From assembly GCA_019096065.1 (NCBI GenBank), contig JAGUCH010000002.1, positions 14,830,501-14,894,500 of the forward strand: a stretch of 64,000 nt of DNA, read 5' to 3'. Source of the DNA: Paracyclopina nana (taxonomy: Eukaryota; Arthropoda; Copepoda; Cyclopoida; Cyclopettidae). Of this stretch, positions 36,834-45,992 are shown in pieces (position 1 is the stretch's first letter; each line of letters begins with the position of its first letter). The notes beneath the pieces are model-generated. The model was not told where the DNA came from. It saw only the letters and a program-made list of their open reading frames with translations, and did not search any database. The position numbers were made by a program, and so were the translations under genes.

Positions 36834-36865
36834 TTTCCAGTCTTCAAGTCAACATAAGTAAACGT

Positions 36866-39800
36866 ATGGACAAGAAGACTCAAGCAATCAAGGGGACAGG
36901 TATGTTTGAAGGTCATGAAGTTGTTGGGAGAAACAAGAGCCACAAAAGAAAGGCTCGAATCGAAAATTCGAAAACATTAATGTCTGTTCTTGTCAACGAC
37001 TGCAAAGCAGCCAATTCTGATGTCATGTCTGTTCACCAAATGCTAGATCCAGATCGCACCTTGCCACCTGATCAAAATGTAGTCTTTCCTATAATTCCAG
37101 TTGAAGTTGCTAATCCACTTGAACCAGAGCGCAAACTGCGCATTAATGCATTTCAGGATACAGGAAGTGAACTCACCATTGTGACAGACAAGGTTGCCAA
37201 AGAGCTTAAGCTAGAAGGAACCCCTGATGCCCAGAATCTTCACTTTGTAGGATCCAAAGCGAGCTTCAAAAGTGAACGAGTGATGATCAATGTCACTCCA
37301 GCCTCAGGCATTCCGGACATTGACAAGCAGACCTATTCTCTCAATGTAAATACGTTACCTTCCTTGCAACCGAACATGAAACTGCCACCAGTAGAGAAGC
37401 TTCAACAGAAATTTCCTCATCTTCAAGACATCAAATTTCCCAAATTTGCCAAAGGAGCACCGGAGCTTCTGATTGGACAAGACAATTTCGATCTGATCTG
37501 CAGTGTAAAAACAATTCAAAGTGATGTGCCAAAGCAACCCATTTATCAACTCACAAAATTGGGCCACACAATACACTATGCCGAAACAAGGGATGGACCA
37601 CTGCTTATTTCTAATGTTATGCTTGACATGGATGGAGAAGTTTGCAATCGGAATATTCCACCCTACGAAGCACTCAAAGTGTTATATGAACTGGAAGACT
37701 ACTCTGACAAGACGCATAAGAAACCATTAAGTGTCAACGAAAAGCGAGCACTCGAACTTTTGTCAAAAACAGTGCAGCTCGATGATGGACAAATCTTAGT
37801 GCCGTGCTTATGGAGAGTTGGTGAACCAGTGTTTGGCTCCAACTATTATGAGATTCTCAAAGACACTAATGGTGTGGAGCAAAGACTCAAAAACACAAGT
37901 GAATCAGCCCATGGCAAAGCTTGCAGTGAAATTGATCAATGGCTAGAATTGGGATTTGTGAGGAAACTTGAACCTCATGAAAATGTGCATGACGGCAGAT
38001 TTTTGGCCTGGCTACTGGTAAAAAGAGTTGACAAACCGAGCATGCCAGTGAGAATAGTCTTTGATGGGACACGAAAATCTAAAGATGGTAAGTCCCTCAA
38101 CGATGCATTATTGCCAGGTCCAAAACTGCAGACAGAATGTTTAGACATAATACTTATGGCCAGGGAGAATCCAATCTGTTTTACAGCCGACATTTCAAAA
38201 ATGTACTTGCGTTTTAAACTGCTTCCGGAAGACCGCAAATTTCATAGATTTGTTTGGCAAGGACAAGCGTACGAGTTTAACTCAGTCCCATTTGGAACGA
38301 CTGCCGCTCCCTGTATGGCCTTATATGCAATTCAAAGTCATGCTGAAAAATTCAAGGATGAAAAGCCGGAAGCTTATGCTTTGATCAAAAAGTGTCTTTA
38401 TGTTGACGACTTGATTGCCTCAGTAGAAAGTGTTGAGCAATTCCAAAAAGTGTCAACTGATCTCATGGAAATTATGAACAGTGCCAACCTGCCGCTTCGA
38501 AAATGGACATGCTCTGAGCCCTCAGGCTTAAGCCACATACCTGAGGATTGGCGTGCCTCCAAGTACCAAGTCAAAGAAGCAGAAAGTGATACCACAAAAG
38601 CTCTAGGAATGTGGATTGACCAATCTGAAGACATTATTGTTTTTCAAAAACCACCATATCAACCGTTTGAAGGTCAAAAAGTCACCTTAAGGTTAATGGT
38701 CAAATACACTCCAAGACTCTTCGACATTATTGGATTGTTGTCACCTGTGGTCATCTTTGCGAAGCTCTTGATTCAAGCAACTTGTGCGCTCAGGACAAGA
38801 TATGGATTAACCTGGGACACGGATCTGGAATCAATCGACAATGACGATGCCAAACTCATTGTCAAGAAATGGCATGAATATGTTCAAGACCTCAATGATG
38901 TTCAACTATTCAAGCTACCAAGAGCCTTAAGGCATGATGTATCACTGCGACGATATCTTCATGTCTTCACTGATGCCAGCGATTTTGCATATGCTGCATG
39001 TGGCTACTTAGTAGTACATTATCCTAATGGTAACATCATCTCCTTACTAATAACATCTAGGATGAAATTGTGTCCGCTGAACGAAACCAGATCGATCCCG
39101 GAGAAGGAGCTACTCGGAGCTGTGCTTGGAGCAAGGATGGCAACTCACTTGGTATCATTATATTCAAAAATTAACCATGTATATCTCTGGACAGATTCAA
39201 AATGTGTCGTCATGTGGCTGTCAAAACCAGCCCGCAACTGGAAGCAATTTGTAGGTCGCAGAGTCTCAGAGATATTTGAGCTCACCAATATGTTTCCATG
39301 GCGGCATGTCAAAGGTATTGAGAATCCTGCAGACAAGGCCACGCGTGGAATTCGTTCCAAAGCACTCGCGTGTGATGATGTTTGGAAGCATGGTCCCAAG
39401 TTTTTGACTCACCAAGAACATGAGTATCCGAATGAAGAGATTATTCTCACTGATGATGACAAAGCAGCAGTGCAGAAAGCTGAAAAAGTCTCCATACTCT
39501 CGTCGACTTTGATCAGGGCGGGAGATCATGTGGTACCCCTCCATTTAATTCCGACTACCATTCAAAAGGATAGATGGAAGACATGGAGAAAAACCAAGTT
39601 GCCATGGGACGAAAACAAGCTTCAGTACCCAATATTGGTAAGAAATGTTGCAATTATGTATAGGTGGTACACAAAAGCAATCAAGAAGCTGCCCATTGGT
39701 GAAAATGGTCCAGGCCCAGAGGAACGCAAACGAGCTGAGTGCGTACTGGTTGGAATATTCCAGCAGGAGCAGTTCCATGAAGAACTCAAGTTTCTTTACC

Positions 39801-41413
39801 GTAATCAAAAATGGCCGAAAGTCTCACAATTAGCTTCCCTCAATGCGTTCATTGGCGAGGCTGGAGACCTCAGAATGAGGGGGCGGACGTATAAAGGAGA
39901 ACCAACTTGGATAGGACGCAACAGACTGATCATACCTGACAAACTTGCTGTTCAGGTCTGCGAGCACATTCACCAGACTGTTGGACATGGATATGGAACT
40001 GTGACCTTAACGTCAGCCCTGCAAGAAAGGTATTATGTTAGAGGAGCAGCCTCAATTTTCAAATCACTAACCAAAAGTTGCTGGTTATGCGTTATCGCTC
40101 AAGCGAGAGTAATGCAACAAGTGATGGCCCCTCTTCCATCTAATTTTATGCTTCCTGCAACTGAAATGTTTCCTTTCAAACGCATCTCCATCGATTACGC
40201 TGGCCCATTTTGCGTAAAGTTCCATCGTGGCAACCTTAAGGTGTGGACACTTATTGCAATCTGTCAAGACACGAAAGCTATCCATGTCGAGGTCACACCT
40301 GATATGACGGCAACTTCATTGAAGAATGCACTGGACAGAATGATCGTGAGAAGAGGAGTTCCAATGCAAATCAGAAGCGATCAAGGATCCAGTCTCAAAA
40401 AACTTAGAGTTGAAGTGCTCCACAATCCAAGGCATGCTGAAATGGTCAAGCAATTGGAGGAACTTGACTGGGAAAGTGTTCGAAGAAAAGCAGCTGATGC
40501 TGGCGTCCTCGAATGGAGGCTGTCCCCGCCTTATGGCCCTAATTGCAACGGAGTCGCAGAAAGCGCGGTCAAGAACTGGAAGAAGGCGATGTACAAGATC
40601 ATTGGTGATACATTATTGTCCTTCGAAGAGTTTCGCACTTTTGCAACCAGAGCAGAGGGCATTGTGAATGGGAGACCGCTGTGCACTCTGGATGGCAACG
40701 TCATCACTCCTAACCACTTCTTAACTCGAGGTCCTGGTGGTGAGCTGATGCCAGCCATTGATCCTAAAGATATCGACACATTACCCAAAAGATATGCCGA
40801 AATTGAAAGATGTCTCCAAAGACTTTGGCACTACTGGTCACATGGACTCATCACCAGAATCCAACGAGTACCCAAATGGAAAAACTTCATCAGGTCACTC
40901 AAGGTGGGAGATCCAGTCGTGATGGTTGACCCGCGCAAATATGCAAAAAAGTGCAATTGGCAGTACGGCATCATTGACAAAGTTTACAAAAATCAGGATG
41001 GTCTGGTTCGAAGAGTCATTGTTCGATATGTTGTCACAGAGGTTGACAAAAAAGGCAATGAGTTCGTCACCATAAGGTACAAGGAGAGGCCCATTCAACA
41101 TTTGATCTCCATGCCATTATTGGAGGACGACAATCTCGATGAACCTCAAGCACCAGTGCCATTAACCAAAGATGAAGGCACATTTCCGGATGAGACCCCA
41201 TTTGAAGATCCAATAAAGCATCCAATGTCAGAATATGATGGTCTAGTTGATGACGAAGAATATTCTGACAACGAAGAAGATGACCAATTAGACAGAAAAA
41301 AGTTGGTGCCGGATCTCAAAATTGAACGTGACGAAACACTCGATTTATTACATGGGCCAATTGCATCTCGAACCAGAGCTCAAAGAAAATTGCCTCAGCC
41401 CACGCTTACGTGA
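36866..41413 (+). CDS. Bel/Pao Pol: protease, RT, RNase H, integrase
   Basis: 1515 residues, uninterrupted, with its own ATG. The aspartic protease (DUF1758 type) shows QDTGSELTIV near residue 95. RT has VRIVFDGTRKSKDGKSLND, TADISKMYLRFKL and the catalytic YVDDLIASVES (about 510). RNase H shows HVFTDASDFAYAACGY and WTDSKCVVMWL. Integrase has IDYAGPF, IRSDQGSS and NGVAESAVKNWKK as the D, D and E blocks. A DUF5641-like end follows (RVPKWKNFIRSLKVGDPVVM). All catalytic motifs I checked are present. The start and frame suggest reinitiation or a separate message rather than a classic overlap frameshift. Confidence 0.92.
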   Translation: MDKKTQAIKGTGMFEGHEVVGRNKSHKRKARIENSKTLMSVLVNDCKAANSDVMSVHQMLDPDRTLPPDQNVVFPIIPVEVANPLEPERKLRINAFQDTGSELTIVTDKVAKELKLEGTPDAQNLHFVGSKASFKSERVMINVTPASGIPDIDKQTYSLNVNTLPSLQPNMKLPPVEKLQQKFPHLQDIKFPKFAKGAPELLIGQDNFDLICSVKTIQSDVPKQPIYQLTKLGHTIHYAETRDGPLLISNVMLDMDGEVCNRNIPPYEALKVLYELEDYSDKTHKKPLSVNEKRALELLSKTVQLDDGQILVPCLWRVGEPVFGSNYYEILKDTNGVEQRLKNTSESAHGKACSEIDQWLELGFVRKLEPHENVHDGRFLAWLLVKRVDKPSMPVRIVFDGTRKSKDGKSLNDALLPGPKLQTECLDIILMARENPICFTADISKMYLRFKLLPEDRKFHRFVWQGQAYEFNSVPFGTTAAPCMALYAIQSHAEKFKDEKPEAYALIKKCLYVDDLIASVESVEQFQKVSTDLMEIMNSANLPLRKWTCSEPSGLSHIPEDWRASKYQVKEAESDTTKALGMWIDQSEDIIVFQKPPYQPFEGQKVTLRLMVKYTPRLFDIIGLLSPVVIFAKLLIQATCALRTRYGLTWDTDLESIDNDDAKLIVKKWHEYVQDLNDVQLFKLPRALRHDVSLRRYLHVFTDASDFAYAACGYLVVHYPNGNIISLLITSRMKLCPLNETRSIPEKELLGAVLGARMATHLVSLYSKINHVYLWTDSKCVVMWLSKPARNWKQFVGRRVSEIFELTNMFPWRHVKGIENPADKATRGIRSKALACDDVWKHGPKFLTHQEHEYPNEEIILTDDDKAAVQKAEKVSILSSTLIRAGDHVVPLHLIPTTIQKDRWKTWRKTKLPWDENKLQYPILVRNVAIMYRWYTKAIKKLPIGENGPGPEERKRAECVLVGIFQQEQFHEELKFLYRNQKWPKVSQLASLNAFIGEAGDLRMRGRTYKGEPTWIGRNRLIIPDKLAVQVCEHIHQTVGHGYGTVTLTSALQERYYVRGAASIFKSLTKSCWLCVIAQARVMQQVMAPLPSNFMLPATEMFPFKRISIDYAGPFCVKFHRGNLKVWTLIAICQDTKAIHVEVTPDMTATSLKNALDRMIVRRGVPMQIRSDQGSSLKKLRVEVLHNPRHAEMVKQLEELDWESVRRKAADAGVLEWRLSPPYGPNCNGVAESAVKNWKKAMYKIIGDTLLSFEEFRTFATRAEGIVNGRPLCTLDGNVITPNHFLTRGPGGELMPAIDPKDIDTLPKRYAEIERCLQRLWHYWSHGLITRIQRVPKWKNFIRSLKVGDPVVMVDPRKYAKKCNWQYGIIDKVYKNQDGLVRRVIVRYVVTEVDKKGNEFVTIRYKERPIQHLISMPLLEDDNLDEPQAPVPLTKDEGTFPDETPFEDPIKHPMSEYDGLVDDEEYSDNEEDDQLDRKKLVPDLKIERDETLDLLHGPIASRTRAQRKLPQPTLT

Positions 41414-42040
41414 AGCTGCATCCACAATCTCGGCTTGGAACTACCTGGAATGGAAAAGTCAAGATTCATGCATTGTATTATATTGATTGCCTGTTCATTG
41501 TAGAAATTATTGTGCATTTTATGTCATTAACTTATTAATTAATCCATTACCGCAATTGTTGCAAATTGTTCACGCAACCTTGCGCTTAGCTTATGCTATT
41601 TAGCTGAACTCTTTTTCTGTTATCTCAGTTTTATCTCGTGACAGTTTTTTGATCAGCTGAAAATAAACATTCGAATTTTATCGCTCAACTAGACAACTCG
41701 TCGAAATTCTGCGACCAAAATCTTCACGTAAGTTAGCTTGGCTTACGGCAGTGTGCCACTGATTCAACATTGGTTCCAATGGGAGCCGATCTTGGCAAGC
41801 ATTTCAACCCGTCATTGACTCAATGAGAAGACTACATTCGTGGTGCACTTTTGATTCAAGTGACTTGGAAATTTCTTCAGCTGAGGAATATTCCGCAAAA
41901 ATTTAAAGCTGCATTTTAAAATTACCGACTAGCTTAAACAAAGTTCGTTAAAATGCCATTCGTTTCCGGCCACCAAAATCGCAAGTCATCTAAATTCTAA
42001 GCGACTTAAAAATCGACAAATTTCAGTTCAATCCCACACC
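41414..42040 (+). other. Pol-ORF3 spacer with splice acceptor
   Basis: 627 bp without an ORF. AAATTTCAG ends at 42026, 14 nt before the ORF3 ATG, and looks like a splice acceptor. A GTAAGT occurs at about 41728. A spliced subgenomic RNA for ORF3 is therefore plausible, like env expression in retroviruses. Confidence 0.5.
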
Positions 42041-45000
42041 ATGAGCAGCAAAAAACCCGAGGAGGACACGAAGGACGCCAAGGATGAGCCTCAGCCCGGG
42101 ACCTCACGATCAGGTACTAGAATATTCTCAAAAAGGGTGACAAAGACGAGCGACAAAGACGACGACTTTGACGACTGGATCGCGCTACATGCCGAGGAGG
42201 TATTCTCGGACTCATCATCCCCGTCGAGGGTGAGAAATCCGGCTTACAAGAAGACAACCTCTTCCAAGCGAGAATCCTCCACCAAGCCTCATAACCAGTC
42301 GCCGGAGAAGAGACCTAAGCAAGAAACTCCCAAGGCCAAGTCGTCTTCGAAGTCCAAAAGGAAATCTTCCGGGTACCATCCAACGATATTCAGGACCCCT
42401 CTGCCAGTCCCTCCACCTGCGGTACCTGATGAGCAGCCTCCACAGGCCAACCCACCCACGGAGTTCATCGTCACCATCCCCGACTCTGACCTTATCACGA
42501 TTGACGAGTGGTCTTCGTCTGATCAGTCCAACTCAACCAATGCAACCTACACGATAGAGCCTCCCCACGCTGACTTGGACATTCTTGTGGGTCAGGGAAT
42601 TCCCAATCCACTGTTGGCGAAACTTTTGTCTTCAACTTATGTTATTGATCCAGCCTCCAGAAAAGAAACTCTAAAAACATTATTCCCGCACATTAATTTT
42701 GACGCTGTTCCAGGCATCCAATCGGAGGAGGACTCCACCCTCCAGGAGGTAGAGCGATCTACCCTGATGGGCAGCCTTAAGGCGGGACAATGTGTCTTCT
42801 ACAATGAACTGCTGGAAATGGAACCGGAGGCTGCAGCAGCCATCTTCAGAAGCCCCACAGCCTTCATCGCGGGCCCGGCTGAAGACTACGGCATCCAGGC
42901 TGTCTCGGACAAGAGAGACAAGAAGCAAATGCTCCTGAGGCCTCTCCAAGCCATCTATAAGGAGAGCTTTCGCTTGGTGTGCCTTAAGGCGGGAGTTCCC
43001 CCACTCTCCGTCATGATGACGACTTACAAAGAATTATTCTTTGTAGTCACGGCCAGCTCTCAGAGGCAAATCTCTCAGCTCAGGGTGCCATATCACATGG
43101 AAGTCTGGAGTGACGACCTTAAGGTCCAGGCTGAAGCCTTGATAGAAGCCCTGTCGCAAGTGGCCCTGAAAGTGGCGCAAATCGCGGTGAGAAGAGCAGC
43201 CCTGGCCACAACTCCAAAGGAAGTCAAGAAGGCCATGATGTCAATCGGTGATGGCCTCCCACTTAAAGAAGCTCCCCTGCTCCTCCAAAAATTCATGACG
43301 CTGGCAGAAGAAGATCCGGATGCGGCTATGGACTTGTTGGAAGCAGCTGCATTCCCAGACGCCAAGACACTCAGAGAAGCGTATGAAGGGATTATTCCGA
43401 GCAATGAGCGGCCCGTGGCCTTTTATCCAATGTTGCCAAAAACCTCGAGGATCACCGCGATCAACTGCCCGAGGGCCCAACTCCTGCTCCAAAGAAAGCA
43501 CGTCATCAACTCTCAGAGTAATGAGGCAATGGCTACAGATGTAGCAGAGGCATGCAAGTGCGACTTTTGCTCGCTCAACATGTTGAGATTCCTGCTCTCG
43601 GATTATTATAATCTCCAGGATCAAGAGGGCATTTTCTTGCACTACCCGCTCAAGCAAGCAAAAGTGGATCGCACCTTAAGGTCTGGCAAACTGGAGTGCA
43701 CCAACAAGCCTGCGAGGGAGGAAGACATCTTTGAATATGACAAGCACACCTCTGACCAAGATTGGGAGCAAATCAAAGAAGCGTCCGGAATAATCCACAC
43801 AATATGGGAGAGCTCCGCATGCACATTGACCATGACACCCTGGGTATCAAAGAAACTGTATGCTTATGCACCTCAGGCGGATGAACCAAGAAATGGATTC
43901 ACAACCTTATCGTTGGCAACGTTCTCGGGCAAAATCTTGGTCATTAGGGTCAACTTCCCCGGCCAGGGCTATCTTCCTGAATGCGAACTCCCTGAAGATG
44001 TCAAGAGGATCATCAACTCGCCTCAAATTGTCAAGACATCCTTTGGATTGGTGAATGACAACAGGCTAAAATGCCTGGGGCTTAAGCCGGTCAACCTGGT
44101 GGATCTCTCCAACCTTGTTGTCATGGCGTTTCCTCAGCCGGAGTTGGAGCCAATTGAAGCAAGAAATGCTCTGCATTATTACTTGCACCGATCAGGATCG
44201 CCGGTCAATGTGTACCAGCATAGGCTGCCAATTCCTGGGAAAAAGCCGGACAAACTGCCCAGCTACCCATGCCTGTCCATTCACCCTGACATGGACGATT
44301 TTTCAGGAAGATATGCCGACTGGAAGGAGTCCCTGAAAATATACCTTAAGGTGACGCTGAGGGGATCTCTCTCCATCATGGTTGCGCTGGCGGCCAAATC
44401 AGCTATCCAGGCTCATTTTGATGACAACGCCAATGTGCTCCCGCTCATCCACTTCGTGTGCTGTCTTGTTGAAGGCCAGGTCAGATATGGCTCGCAGCCG
44501 CGACCGAGCAACATGAACAGGACGCCTTATGGCTCTGGCACGGTCAAAACCATCAAGATGGAAGAGCCGAATGTGACAGCCTTCAGAAGAGATGCGCCTG
44601 TTCCATATGTCAATGCCGGACACGTCGTTATGACAGGGCTGGACGCCTATGAAAAAATCTTTGCAATGGATCCAGGAGCATTGGATGCAGAGTTTGCTCT
44701 CAAGCTGACCGACATTGTGGGACCTCTGGATCAGCTGAACTCGGAGGCAATATTGCGGATGCTCTTCAAGAAGAACAATTGTGTCTTCCACCCATGCCCC
44801 CATTGTGGTGCAACGGACCACAGCACGCCCACTGAGCAGTGCTTGGAGCTCCAGCAATATTGCATCTACCCCCAATGCCTCCAGCATGGCCACAATATCA
44901 AGCTGTGCCCGGAGGTCATCAACAGGTGCTCCGAATGTGGCAAGCTTGGTCACCGCCCAAGACACCATCACAAGCCTGCATATCAGTTGCTAATGGAGTT

Positions 45001-45175
45001 TTTATACGCCTGCCACGTGCACTTCTTGGCATACAGGATCACCAACAGAGTGAAGATCGGATTGCAACCCAATGGCAAAACTCCAGAAGGACAAGATAAG
45101 TTCCACCTGGTCCTCCTCCACACCGATGGCCTCAACCTGGCAGAACTCCCTCGAAAGGCCAATATCCTCAATTAG
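42041..45175 (+). CDS. Extra third ORF of the Bel/Pao element: zinc-knuckle protein with possible RNase D-like fold
   Basis: 1044 residues between pol and the right LTR, where some relatives carry env. There is no signal peptide or membrane helix, so it is not a glycoprotein. The first 150 residues are charged and disordered (Ser/Lys/Pro-rich). The region about 590-770 resembles DEDD 3'-5' exonucleases by eye: a strand pattern GFTTLSLATFSGKILVIRV, then QIVKTSFGLVNDNRLKCLGL and PVNLVDLSNLV. The DxE of motif I is not evident, so activity is doubtful. Knuckle-like CPHCGATDHSTPTEQC, CIYPQCLQHGHNIKLC and CSECGKLGHRPRHHH end the chain. Possibly a second Gag-like or RNA-silencing-related protein; role unknown. 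Confidence 0.75.
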   Translation: MSSKKPEEDTKDAKDEPQPGTSRSGTRIFSKRVTKTSDKDDDFDDWIALHAEEVFSDSSSPSRVRNPAYKKTTSSKRESSTKPHNQSPEKRPKQETPKAKSSSKSKRKSSGYHPTIFRTPLPVPPPAVPDEQPPQANPPTEFIVTIPDSDLITIDEWSSSDQSNSTNATYTIEPPHADLDILVGQGIPNPLLAKLLSSTYVIDPASRKETLKTLFPHINFDAVPGIQSEEDSTLQEVERSTLMGSLKAGQCVFYNELLEMEPEAAAAIFRSPTAFIAGPAEDYGIQAVSDKRDKKQMLLRPLQAIYKESFRLVCLKAGVPPLSVMMTTYKELFFVVTASSQRQISQLRVPYHMEVWSDDLKVQAEALIEALSQVALKVAQIAVRRAALATTPKEVKKAMMSIGDGLPLKEAPLLLQKFMTLAEEDPDAAMDLLEAAAFPDAKTLREAYEGIIPSNERPVAFYPMLPKTSRITAINCPRAQLLLQRKHVINSQSNEAMATDVAEACKCDFCSLNMLRFLLSDYYNLQDQEGIFLHYPLKQAKVDRTLRSGKLECTNKPAREEDIFEYDKHTSDQDWEQIKEASGIIHTIWESSACTLTMTPWVSKKLYAYAPQADEPRNGFTTLSLATFSGKILVIRVNFPGQGYLPECELPEDVKRIINSPQIVKTSFGLVNDNRLKCLGLKPVNLVDLSNLVVMAFPQPELEPIEARNALHYYLHRSGSPVNVYQHRLPIPGKKPDKLPSYPCLSIHPDMDDFSGRYADWKESLKIYLKVTLRGSLSIMVALAAKSAIQAHFDDNANVLPLIHFVCCLVEGQVRYGSQPRPSNMNRTPYGSGTVKTIKMEEPNVTAFRRDAPVPYVNAGHVVMTGLDAYEKIFAMDPGALDAEFALKLTDIVGPLDQLNSEAILRMLFKKNNCVFHPCPHCGATDHSTPTEQCLELQQYCIYPQCLQHGHNIKLCPEVINRCSECGKLGHRPRHHHKPAYQLLMEFLYACHVHFLAYRITNRVKIGLQPNGKTPEGQDKFHLVLLHTDGLNLAELPRKANILN

Positions 45176-45185
45176 AGCCGTAATT

Positions 45186-45195
45186 GAGGAGGGGG
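45186..45195 (+). other. Polypurine tract
   Basis: GAGGAGGGGG, 7 nt before the right LTR; the usual plus-strand primer position. Confidence 0.75.
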
Positions 45196-45202
45196 CTGAA
45201 CT

Positions 45203-45625
45203 TGGCTCGAGCATGCTCGCCTTAAGGCCTACCAGAGGCCTCAGCTACCCCACCCAACCTTCTTTCATGTGTCTTGTGTATATATCTCTTTATTTATCAT
45301 GTTTCGTCTCACCTTATGGTTTATGCTCCTTGCAATCAAAACAAACCCAGAATATACAGTATAGTTTTTACCGCCAACAAAGAAGCATCTAGGCCTTTGG
45401 CCTTCTTTATTCAGCAAAGCTACATCTTTTGGCAGTACTTTTGTCATTGGACTACTGGCTTTGTGCCATCTCTCCGTTGATCCAGGGATTTGGACTGCTT
45501 CACAGTGGATCCAGACTTGCTTCCAAGTGCTATCAAGGTTGTCCTCAGGAGATCTACAAGTACAAGGTTGACATTTCTGCATGTTTATTCATTTCGCCTT
45601 CTACTTTTACAAGAGCCTCACAACA
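45203..45625 (+). repeat. 3' LTR of Bel/Pao element
   Basis: Same 423 bp as the left LTR, same TG and CA ends, followed by the second ACATG. Confidence 0.95.
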
Positions 45626-45630
45626 ACATG

Positions 45631-45992
45631 TTAGCTCAAAGAGTGCCAAAATAATAAGTGCTCTGCATGGTGAGTTAGCTAGAAAGAATACGGAATTGGA
45701 TCGCCAAACTGCTGAAGTAGCGGCATTAAAAGCTGAAACTGAGGCTGAGCGATCCAAAAGAATTGCAGCTACTTTTAATATTGATATCAGTAAGCTGCCG
45801 GCGGGAAACCCATTTGAAACAGGTGGTTGCCTGTTCTGCAATGGGACCCACTATGCCAAAAGTTGCGAGAACTATCCAGGTGTTTCACTGGATGAGTTAA
45901 AAAAGGATGGCACTGTGTGTATATCTTGTAAAGGATTACACAAGGTCATAAATGGATTACCGTGCTGGAAGTCGCGACAAGCACGAAGGTAA
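45631..45992 (+). CDS. Gag of outer element, 3' portion with zinc-knuckle-like cysteines
   Basis: The gag frame resumes immediately after the duplicated target and is open for about 120 codons to TAA at 45990-45992. A coiled-coil-like stretch leads to a cysteine array: CLFCNGTHYAKSC, then CISCKGLH, a nucleocapsid-type zinc binding pattern. The pol frame opens at 45932 and overlaps it in the -1 frame, so pol is probably made by -1 frameshifting. I see no textbook slippery heptamer in the overlap. Confidence 0.75.

Larger units (their letters stand above)
33117..45625 (+). mobile_element. Complete nested Bel/Pao LTR retrotransposon
   Basis: 12,509 bp element with 423 bp LTRs (33117-33539, 45203-45625) beginning TG and ending CA. 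A primer site directly follows the left LTR, a purine tract precedes the right LTR, and ACATG is duplicated at 33112-33116 and 45626-45630. It carries gag (33687-36833), pol (36866-41413) and a third ORF (42041-45175), all open. LTRs match base for base as far as I could compare by eye, so the insertion is recent. It is in the same orientation as its host element. Confidence 0.95.

Noticed and set aside
45932-45992. A canonical -1 slippery heptamer in the gag/pol overlap
   Set aside because: No X XXY YYZ word was found; the mode of pol expression stays open.
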